Shown in pieces: positions 6,159 through 11,746 of a DNA stretch of 11,746 nucleotides. Position 1 is the first letter of the stretch, and every line of letters begins with the position of its first letter. Under the pieces are notes generated by a model. The model did no database searches and was not told where the DNA came from. It was given only the letters and a program-made list of their open reading frames with translations. The position numbers and the translations under genes were made by a program. This DNA is from JAJYBV01 sp021812265. GTDB lineage: Bacteria; Chloroflexota; Ktedonobacteria; Ktedonobacterales; JACDGC01. The stretch spans positions 1 through 11,746 of the forward strand of contig DAIDIC010000024.1 of NCBI GenBank assembly GCA_027459525.1, written 5' to 3'.

Positions 6159-7415
6159 TTATACCCCGGCAGCAATGACGGCCATGTATAAGCCAAACGC
6201 AATAACTACTCCGGAACACCCCCAAGTTAACCACCTGTGCCATCCTTTCATTTTCCACTCATCCGGCAGATGTTTTACTTCCAGCGCCAGCAAAAAACCT
6301 AAAACAATTGGCAGCAATATGGCGTTCAATACTTCTACATCAATGGTCAGCGACACCAAGTTAATACTGAAGATAACTAATAATGCGCCGATAATATGCG
6401 CAGCTGTGAAGATTAAATAGAATGATTTTGCTTCCTTGAAGGAATTATTCAAACTTTTCTTAAAACCGAAAATTTCACCAATACCCCAAGACGCGGCAAT
6501 GGAAACGACCAATGCGGCAATGACGCTGGCTCCAAGCATTCCGATACTAAAAGCTATCTTAGCTCCGAATGTTCCCAGAAATGGCTCTAATGCGCCGGCC
6601 ACATCTTGAATTGAATTTAATGATTGCCCCGGATGCGCTTTATATATGGTTGCGCCGACAGCAACTACCACCACAATCATTATTGCTTGAGTTAATACCG
6701 ATCCGATTGCGGTATCCCATCGCGCGCCTTTTAAATGTTCTTTGCTCAGCCCTTTATCAACATATGCGCCTTGCTGGTAGAAGATCATCCACGGCATAAT
6801 GACAGCTCCAACATTTGCCCCAAGCAAAAATAGATAGTTAGTGTTGGTAAGCGGCAGCGATGTTAATCCTTTAGCCATTTCCGCAGGATTGGGGTGAGCG
6901 GCAAAAGCCGAAATGATAAAGAACAATTCTAAAAGCCCAATAGAAATACCGATAATTTCAAAACGCTTGTAACTTCCTGTAATACCGATTGCTATCAGCA
7001 GGATGGTTGCTAAACTGACGCTCATCCAAGGTGGAACGCCAAATAGCGCGCCAACCCCAGCTATACCGGCAAATTCTGTTACCAGCGCGCCCAATGAGGC
7101 AATGAACATGGTGATAACCGAAACAAACGCCCATTTCATTCCAAACACTTCTCGAATTGCTTCGCCATGGCCTTTACCGGTTGCTAATCCTAAGCGTATT
7201 GTAACCTCTTGTATAAAAAATAAAATAGGAATAAGGATAATTTGTGGCAGAATCATCGCATATCCCCACTGTGCGCCGGATTGCGCAACGGTGATAATGC
7301 TGCCCGCGTCGGTATCAGCCAGCATAACCATTAAGCCGGGACCAAACGCTGTTAATAGCTGCAGCAGACGCAATTGTCTTTGGGAACGCTGTTGTTGCGT
7401 TAGACTTTTTACCAT
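6159..7415 (-). CDS. Nramp (SLC11)-family divalent metal transporter with variant metal site
   Basis: The 418-residue polytopic protein has about eleven membrane helices and the Nramp layout. Helix 1 carries GPGLMVMLADTDAGS (25-39). This aligns with the canonical DPGN turn as D36-A-G-S39, so the metal-coordinating Asn is Ser. Helix 6 carries GAVIMPWM (203-210) against the canonical ATVMPHN: Ala204 and Met207 are kept, but the His-Asn pair is Trp209-Met210. In canonical Nramps that His belongs to the proton route, so coupling may differ. Nramp-related Mg2+ transporters (NRMTs) are a known branch departing at these positions, so Mg2+, Mn2+ or Fe2+ are all possible substrates. AGGAG lies 7 nt before the ATG. 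It is divergent from the hydrogenase operon, and a 15-bp palindrome in the leader (7563-7577) may be its operator. Confidence 0.88.
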   Translation of the reverse strand: MVKSLTQQQRSQRQLRLLQLLTAFGPGLMVMLADTDAGSIITVAQSGAQWGYAMILPQIILIPILFFIQEVTIRLGLATGKGHGEAIREVFGMKWAFVSVITMFIASLGALVTEFAGIAGVGALFGVPPWMSVSLATILLIAIGITGSYKRFEIIGISIGLLELFFIISAFAAHPNPAEMAKGLTSLPLTNTNYLFLLGANVGAVIMPWMIFYQQGAYVDKGLSKEHLKGARWDTAIGSVLTQAIMIVVVVAVGATIYKAHPGQSLNSIQDVAGALEPFLGTFGAKIAFSIGMLGASVIAALVVSIAASWGIGEIFGFKKSLNNSFKEAKSFYLIFTAAHIIGALLVIFSINLVSLTIDVEVLNAILLPIVLGFLLALEVKHLPDEWKMKGWHRWLTWGCSGVVIAFGLYMAVIAAGV

Positions 7416-7562
7416 GAAATGCTCCTAGAAGAAAAAGCCATTAGGCTGAACACTCCGATGTATATTACAGAGTTCGGATTACTATATTTTTTATGTATAT
7501 TTCCGAAGCCGGTGTTATTGAAGGTTATGTGTATCAGACCATCTGAAATCTGAGTATTTTAG

Positions 7563-7577
7563 TATGATTTTATCATA
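7563..7577. promoter_or_regulatory. 15-bp palindrome TATGAT-TTT-ATCATA, candidate operator upstream of the Nramp gene
   Basis: Perfect 6-bp arms around TTT, about 150 nt upstream of the Nramp start in the divergent region. The AT-rich TGAT...ATCA form is broadly like Fur- or MntR-type sites, though not a match to a consensus I can state. It could also serve the hydrogenase side. Confidence 0.3.
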
Positions 7578-7626
7578 TCATGCTGTATACACTAAAGATA
7601 GCTGGGAACTAAGCGGTAAATTCCTA

Positions 7627-7668
7627 TTGTTCATACAGTTTTGTGTGATATAAAAATGAAACTCACAC
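7627..7668 (+). promoter_or_regulatory. Candidate promoter with overlapping inverted repeat ahead of the hydrogenase operon
   Basis: TTGTTC (7627-7632) and TATAAA (7649-7654), 16 nt apart, form a plausible sigma70-type promoter. An inverted repeat GTGTGA-N14-TCACAC (7643-7648 with 7663-7668) brackets the -10 element and the expected start site, a place where a bound repressor would block transcription. The half-sites resemble CRP half-sites, but the 14-nt spacing is wrong for the classic CRP site (6 nt). Confidence 0.3.
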
Positions 7669-7762
7669 TTTGCGCACAATATATTTGTTGCGTTCAAAAT
7701 CATGCGCTGTGTGTTTTGCTAAGATATATACTAAAAATGAAGCGTAACAGTGAAGTAGTATG

Positions 7763-7777
7763 ATTTGCTATGCAAAT
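7763..7777. promoter_or_regulatory. 15-bp palindrome ATTTGC-TAT-GCAAAT upstream of the hydrogenase beta gene
   Basis: Perfect 6-bp arms around TAT, centred 56 nt before the GTG start at 7826. It lies in the leader if the promoter near 7627-7654 is used. An operator or a small leader hairpin are both possible. No T-run follows, so it is not a terminator. Confidence 0.35.
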
Positions 7778-7825
7778 AGGTAAAAGAAGCGTGTAACATG
7801 TTTGCAACTGAATAAGGAGGCTAGT

Positions 7826-8965
7826 GTGCGTAATTCTTATATTTTAAACCGCGCAGATTTCGATACGCTATTTATAGCGTTGCATACTCGTGGGTATACC
7901 ATTATTGGTCCCACCATAAACAGCGGCGCTATTGTGTATGAAGAACTGCAATCTGCAGATGATCTTCCGGCAGGGTGGACCGATCAGCAAGACGCGGGAA
8001 CATACTCCTTAAAAAAACGGCAAGATAACGCATTATTTGGGTATAACACCGGGCCGCATTCTTTTAAGCAGTTTTTGTTCCCGCCAAAACAACGGGTATG
8101 GTCAGCGCGGCGCTTGGCTGATGGCGCTGTTATTGAACCGGAACCTGCAGGAACCGAAAAACTCGCTTTGCTTGGCGCGCGCGCCTGCGATATTGCTGCA
8201 ATTGCCACACAAGATGTTGTGTTTTTGAAAAGCGCCTATACTGAAAGAATATATCAGGCGAAGCGCAGCGAACTGTGTGTTATCGCTGTAAATTGCGGTC
8301 AGGCAGGTGGAACATGCTTTTGTGTTTCTACCAATACTGGCCCCGAAGTTACCCATGGCTACGATCTTTGTCTGACAGAGTTGATTGATACCACACAGCA
8401 TCAGTTTTATATTACTTCCGGCTCGGAACTCGGTGAGCAGCTGCTGGCAGATTTGCCTGCCCATCCTGCTGCCGCGCGCCACGCAAAAATAGCTGAGGAA
8501 ATTGCAGCTCATACAGCGGAATCGATGCAGCGCAAAATAAATCCCGCGGCGGCGGCGGGACTTTCTAAACAGTCTGAGCATCCGCAATGGGATGATATCG
8601 CTCAGCGGTGTTTGGCGTGTTCTAACTGCACTATGGTTTGCCCAACTTGTTTTTGTGTTTCGTTTGAAGACCATACAGATTTATCGGGATCACAAACGGA
8701 AAGAATACGTCTGTGGGATTCATGCTTTACAACATCACATTCTCACACCGCCGGCGGAAGTGTGCGCGTATCCGGCAAATCGCGTTATCGGCAATGGCTG
8801 ACACATAAATTTTCAACGTGGCAGGACCAGTTTGGCGTTTCGGGCTGTGTCGGTTGCGGCAGATGCATTACATGGTGTCCCGCAAAAATAGATATCACTG
8901 CGGAAATAGCCGCTATAACCGGCTCTGCTTCCGAAAGTATTGGAATTTCGGAGGAGAAAGTATGA
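7826..8965 (+). CDS. hyhB: Group 3b [NiFe]-hydrogenase beta subunit (4Fe-4S dicluster protein)
   Basis: This 379-residue protein matches the beta subunit of NAD(P)-linked (sulf)hydrogenases, which passes electrons between the hydrogenase module and the flavin subunit in the cytosol. It has two ferredoxin-type sets: CLACSNCTMVC (C262, C265, C268, C272, followed by C275 and C277) and CVGCGRCITWC (C341, C344, C347, C351). Earlier family-typical cysteines are GARACD (C121), C157 and CFC (164-166). The start is the GTG at 7826, because AAGGAGG (7814-7820) lies 5 nt before it; the frame is open further upstream to a TTG at 7802, but that would place the ribosome binding site inside the gene. First gene of the operon. 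Its stop overlaps the next start by 4 nt (ATGA). Confidence 0.9.
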   Translation: MRNSYILNRADFDTLFIALHTRGYTIIGPTINSGAIVYEELQSADDLPAGWTDQQDAGTYSLKKRQDNALFGYNTGPHSFKQFLFPPKQRVWSARRLADGAVIEPEPAGTEKLALLGARACDIAAIATQDVVFLKSAYTERIYQAKRSELCVIAVNCGQAGGTCFCVSTNTGPEVTHGYDLCLTELIDTTQHQFYITSGSELGEQLLADLPAHPAAARHAKIAEEIAAHTAESMQRKINPAAAAGLSKQSEHPQWDDIAQRCLACSNCTMVCPTCFCVSFEDHTDLSGSQTERIRLWDSCFTTSHSHTAGGSVRVSGKSRYRQWLTHKFSTWQDQFGVSGCVGCGRCITWCPAKIDITAEIAAITGSASESIGISEEKV

Positions 8966-9453
8966 GCGTATCTAGTGAGATTTTGAAGCAGCAGATGTTT
9001 TTTCGCGATATGGATATTCGCTTAGTAGAGGTGATTGCCGAAAAAGCCGTCACCAAGGCGTTTAAATCCGGGTCATATATTATTCGAGAGGGTGAACCTG
9101 CTAATGCGTTCCATGTTATTACAAAGGGGAAAGCGGCGCTGGAGATGAACACGCAATTACGCACTGTGGTGATACAAACCGTTGAAATCGGTGAGGCTCT
9201 GGGGTGGTCTTGGCTGGTTGCGCCATATGAATGGACCTTCAGCGCCAGAGCGGCAGAACCAACGGAAATGATTACAATTGAAGGATCATATTTGCGGAAA
9301 CAGTGTGATATTAATCCCCTGTTGGGGTATGAATTGCTGCGGCGTATAGTAGATGTGATGTCGAGCCGGCTGCAGGCTGCGCGGGTGCAGATGCTGGATA
9401 TTTACAGCCCGCCGGAATATCACAGACAAAATGTGAAACGAGGCGTACGATGA
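8962..9453 (+). CDS. Cyclic-nucleotide-binding-domain protein (CRP-like fold, no DNA-binding domain)
   Basis: The 163-residue protein is a CRP/FNR-type sensor domain. FKSGSYIIREGEPANAFHVITKGKAAL (34-60) is the typical beta-roll, EIGEALGWSWL (76-86) sits at the phosphate-binding cassette, and residues 112-145 look like the dimerisation helix. It ends soon after that helix, with only a short basic tail (HRQNVKRGVR), so the helix-turn-helix of true CRP regulators is absent. It therefore probably does not bind DNA alone and may sense a nucleotide or act on the hydrogenase. The canonical Arg of the cassette is not obvious (APYEWTFSARA), so cAMP binding is unproven. ATG overlaps the upstream stop by 4 nt with AGGAG 5 nt before it, and its own stop overlaps the next start by 4 nt, so it is made with the hydrogenase. 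Confidence 0.85.
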   Translation: MSVSSEILKQQMFFRDMDIRLVEVIAEKAVTKAFKSGSYIIREGEPANAFHVITKGKAALEMNTQLRTVVIQTVEIGEALGWSWLVAPYEWTFSARAAEPTEMITIEGSYLRKQCDINPLLGYELLRRIVDVMSSRLQAARVQMLDIYSPPEYHRQNVKRGVR

Positions 9454-10281
9454 CTTTAGGAATTGATTCAATGACGCCGGTTTTGTTTGAGGTTACGCGC
9501 ATTTGGCGTGAAATACCGCAAACGTATTCGCTGGAAATTATGCCGCAGCAAAATACCGGCGCATTCACATTTTATCCCGGTCAGTTTAATATGCTGTATG
9601 TGTTTGGATCGGGAGAAATTCCCATTTCTATCAGCGGCAATCCAATAAATCGCAATACTATCATTCATACTATCCGCTCTGTGGGGTATACGTCGCGCGC
9701 AATGACACTGCTGCGTCCCGGTGAACAAATAGGGGTTCGCGGCCCGTTCGGAACATTTTGGCCGGTTGAAGAAGCGGAAGGCAAAGATGTAGTGATTGCA
9801 GCCGGTGGAATAGGCCTTGCGCCGTTGCGCCCGTTGATCTATCAGATGATTACTGAGCGTGATCGATTCAGTAGTGTCACACTTTTAATCGGCGCGCGCG
9901 CCGGATGAGCTGTTGTATTCCGGTGAGTTTGATATATGGCGCAAATCTGGGCTGACTATTGATGTTACTGTGGATAAGGCAAATGAGCAGTGGCACGGTA
10001 CGGTTGGTGTGGTAACCAAACTGGTGGGCCGCGCTGGCTTTGATCCGCCAAATACTATTGCATATGTGTGCGGCCCGGAAATTATGATTCGCTTTACCGC
10101 AGCGGAATTTATGAAATATGGTGTTGCGGCAGATCAAATTTTTATTTCACTGGAACGATCGATGGAATGTGGTGTAGGTTTGTGCGGGCATTGCCAGTTT
10201 GGGCCTTATTTTATTTGCAAAGATGGGCCGGTTTTTCAATATGCTCAAGTACAGAATCTTCTGAAGATTCGGGAGTTATAA
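9450..10281 (+). pseudogene. hyhG: Group 3b [NiFe]-hydrogenase gamma subunit (FAD / NAD(P) / 2Fe-2S), split by a frameshift
   Basis: Two adjacent frames make one flavoprotein. The first (9450-9908, 152 residues) has the FAD-binding part (YPGQFNMLYVFG, PISISGNP) and the NAD(P)-site start VVIAAGGIGLAPLRPLIYQM (114-133). It ends at a TGA (9906-9908). The second frame, shifted by one, continues as PDELLYSGEFDIWRK, then AYVCGPEIMIRF, and finishes with the 2Fe-2S motif CGVGLCGHC...C typical of this family. The expected junction, GARxPDELLY, is restored by adding one GC unit to the GC run at 9892-9901, so a 2-nt loss there explains the break. In the family this subunit exchanges electrons between FAD/NAD(P)H and the FeS chain. 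ATG at 9450 overlaps the previous stop by 4 nt. Whether a working product is made is unknown. Confidence 0.88.
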
Positions 10282-10282
10282 T

Positions 10283-11074
10283 ATGACGCAGCAAAAAACG
10301 AAAACAAAACTTGCAGTTTGGAAACTGACATCGTGTGATGGATGCCAGCTTAGTTTGCTGGATTGCGAAGATGAGCTGCTTGCGGTTGCCGACGCCGTGA
10401 CGATTGCTTATTTTCCTGAAGCGACGAGTGTTGCAGATCCTGGGCCGTATGATATCTCTATTATTGAGGGTTCGGTTTCTACACCAGAACATTTGGCGTA
10501 TGCGCAAAAAATCAGGCACGATTCACAGGTTGTTATTACTATTGGCGCTTGCGCTGCGTCGGGCGGCATACAGGCGCTGCGCAATTTCAGCGATGTGAAG
10601 TCTTTTATCGACGTTGTATATACCGAGCCAAAATATATTCAAACATTGGCAGAATCTACCGCAGTATCCGATCATATTCAGGTAGATTTTGAGCTGCGCG
10701 GCTGCCCGATTAATAAATATCAATTGCTCGAGGTGATAAACGCTTTTTTGAATGCGCGGCGCCCCTCCATTCCTAAATATAGTGTGTGTATGGAATGTAA
10801 AATGCGCGGCGCGGTTTGTGTGATGACGGCAGCGGGTACACCTTGTTTGGGGCCTGTTACACAGGCAGGGTGCGGAGCCATCTGCCCGGCGTATCACAGA
10901 GGGTGCTATGGCTGTTTTGGTCCGCAAGATACACCGAATGTTGCCTCTTTAACACATCGGTGGAAGGAATTAGGCGCGGCAAACCATCAAATTAAGGCGG
11001 CGCTGCAAACATATAATGCGAATGCGCCTGCGTTTCGGCGCGGAGGAGATACTTATGAAGACGAGAACGGTTAA
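10283..11074 (+). CDS. hyhS: Group 3b [NiFe]-hydrogenase small (delta) subunit
   Basis: The 263-residue protein is a [NiFe]-hydrogenase small subunit of the soluble group 3 type. The ligands of the proximal 4Fe-4S cluster are present: SCDGC (C18, C21), GAC (C90) and RGCP (C141). A C-terminal cysteine-rich part holds CMECKMRGAVC (C169, C172, C179), PCLGP (C188) and GCGAICPAYHRGCYGC (C197, C201, C208, C211), enough for two further clusters. It has no twin-arginine signal peptide, so the enzyme is cytosolic. It relays electrons from the NiFe centre to the beta and gamma subunits. ATG is 1 nt after the gamma stop, with GGGAG 7 nt before it. The last 20 nt overlap the large-subunit start, which implies coupled synthesis of the two core subunits. 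Confidence 0.95.
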   Translation: MTQQKTKTKLAVWKLTSCDGCQLSLLDCEDELLAVADAVTIAYFPEATSVADPGPYDISIIEGSVSTPEHLAYAQKIRHDSQVVITIGACAASGGIQALRNFSDVKSFIDVVYTEPKYIQTLAESTAVSDHIQVDFELRGCPINKYQLLEVINAFLNARRPSIPKYSVCMECKMRGAVCVMTAAGTPCLGPVTQAGCGAICPAYHRGCYGCFGPQDTPNVASLTHRWKELGAANHQIKAALQTYNANAPAFRRGGDTYEDENG

Positions 11075-11746
11075 TATTGATTATTTATCACGGGTTGAAG
11101 GCGAAACGTCTTTATACATTGAAGCAAATGATGGTAAAGTTACCGCCGCGCAATTGCAAATTTTTGAGCCGCCGCGCTTTTTCGAGGCTTTTTTGCGTGG
11201 CAGAGATTTTATGGAGGCGCCAGATATTACTGCGCGTATCTGTGGAATTTGCCCGATTGCATACCAGATGAGCGCGACACATGCGATGGAAAATGCGCTG
11301 GGTGTACAAGTAGATGACTCAATTCGCGCTTTGCGTCGGTTGTTATATTGCGGTGAGTGGATTGAAAGCCATGCTTTGCATATATTTATGCTGCATGCGC
11401 CGGACTTTCTTGGGTATAAAGATGTTATTGGCATGGCGGCAGATTATCCCGAACAGGTGAAGCAGGGGCTGGAAATTAAGAAAGCGGGAAACTCATTGGC
11501 GGCGTTTTTAGGAGGCCGTGAAATTCATCCCGTTAATGTGCGTGTTGGGGGATTTTATCATGCGCCGCGCAAGCGTGATTTTGCTGCGCTGGCAGAGCAG
11601 CTGAAACGTTCGCGCGATTTAGCGGTTGGCGCCGCGCAATGGCTTGGCCAGCTGAATTTTCCCGATTTTCATCGGCAATATGAATTTGTCGCTTTGCGGC
11701 ACGAGTTTGAATATCCGATGAATGAGGGTAAAATTATCTCCAGTAA
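11055..11746 (+). CDS. hyhL: Group 3b [NiFe]-hydrogenase large (alpha) subunit, N-terminal 230 residues (runs off right edge)
   Basis: From the ATG at 11055 (GGAGGAG 6 nt upstream, inside the small-subunit gene) the frame is open to the window end, giving 230 residues. It opens with the family-typical RVEGE (13-17). The L1 motif RICGICP (61-67) supplies two of the four cysteines (C63, C66) that bind the Ni-Fe site. GGREIHPVNVRVGGF (153-167) is the next conserved block, carrying a catalytic-site His. LLYCGEWIESHALH and FEPPRFFEAFLRGR are typical of cytosolic NAD(P)-linked, group 3b-type enzymes. The C-terminal CxxC motif and the protease-cleaved tail lie beyond the edge. The catalytic subunit interconverts H2 and protons. 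No maturation (hyp) genes are in view; they may follow. Confidence 0.95.
   Translation, partial: MKTRTVNIDYLSRVEGETSLYIEANDGKVTAAQLQIFEPPRFFEAFLRGRDFMEAPDITARICGICPIAYQMSATHAMENALGVQVDDSIRALRRLLYCGEWIESHALHIFMLHAPDFLGYKDVIGMAADYPEQVKQGLEIKKAGNSLAAFLGGREIHPVNVRVGGFYHAPRKRDFAALAEQLKRSRDLAVGAAQWLGQLNFPDFHRQYEFVALRHEFEYPMNEGKIISS

Noticed and set aside
7416..7620. Mg2+ (M-box) or Mn2+ (yybP-ykoY) riboswitch in the Nramp leader
   Set aside because: None of the conserved core segments could be found by eye on the minus strand.
7643..7668. Classic CRP site (TGTGA-N6-TCACA)
   Set aside because: The half-sites fit but the spacing is 14 nt, so it is kept only as a generic inverted repeat.
8102..8674. 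190-codon minus-strand frame opposite the hydrogenase beta gene
   Set aside because: Antisense shadow of a well-supported FeS protein gene; no motifs and no start signal.
9900..9912. Programmed +1 frameshift (RF2-like) in the gamma gene
   Set aside because: There is no slippery CTT TGA-type context or internal Shine-Dalgarno, and the junction protein fits better with a 2-nt loss in the GC run.
1..11746. CRISPR array, tRNA or rRNA gene
   Set aside because: No regularly spaced direct repeats and no cloverleaf or rRNA-like stretch seen on either strand.

Overview
The window looks like chromosomal DNA of a Chloroflexota-like bacterium. This is an inference from three things read together: a dnaB / DnaD-domain / DnaC-DnaI-type helicase-loading cluster, a bacterial group 3b-type [NiFe]-hydrogenase operon, and AT-leaning base use. 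No rRNA or other taxonomic marker is present, so the phylum is only a suggestion.

Layout. Positions 1-300 hold the 5' part of an IS200/IS605-family transposon (tnpA on the minus strand, running off the left edge, with hairpins upstream of its start). Positions 340-3683 hold a minus-strand replication cluster transcribed dnaB, then a DnaD-domain protein, then an AAA+ helicase loader with a long disordered N-terminus. Positions 3684-4344 are non-coding: a dnaB promoter with a perfect TATAAT, a loose cluster of DnaA-box-like 9-mers, a TAAACCGGTTTA palindrome and a possible gene remnant. Positions 4345-6095 hold two plus-strand membrane-protein genes of unknown role, the second with an extracytoplasmic helical-repeat region and a C-terminal beta-sandwich-like domain. 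They end at a shared hairpin terminator (6126-6153). Positions 6159-7415 (minus) encode an Nramp-family metal transporter with non-canonical metal-site residues. Positions 7416-7825 form a divergent regulatory region with several short palindromes. From 7826 to the right edge runs a tightly packed plus-strand operon for a cytosolic, pyridine-nucleotide-linked [NiFe]-hydrogenase: beta (FeS), a small cyclic-nucleotide-binding-domain protein, gamma (flavin / NAD(P) / 2Fe-2S), delta (small subunit) and alpha (large subunit, cut by the window end).

How the genes work together. The hydrogenase subunits form an electron path from the NiFe centre (alpha) through FeS clusters (delta, then beta and gamma) to FAD and NAD(P)H (gamma). 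Start/stop overlaps of 4 nt (beta/cNMP and cNMP/gamma), a 1-nt gap (gamma/delta) and a 20-nt overlap (delta/alpha) imply translational coupling. The gamma gene is broken by a frameshift in a GC-dinucleotide run at 9892-9901. Everything either side reads as a normal subunit, so this is a recent lesion, a phase-variable tract or a sequencing error.

No CRISPR array, tRNA or rRNA was seen. No clearly novel defence-like system is visible. The items most worth a second look are the gamma frameshift, the HTH-less cyclic-nucleotide-binding protein inside the hydrogenase operon, the variant Nramp metal site, and the DnaA-box-like cluster beside dnaB.
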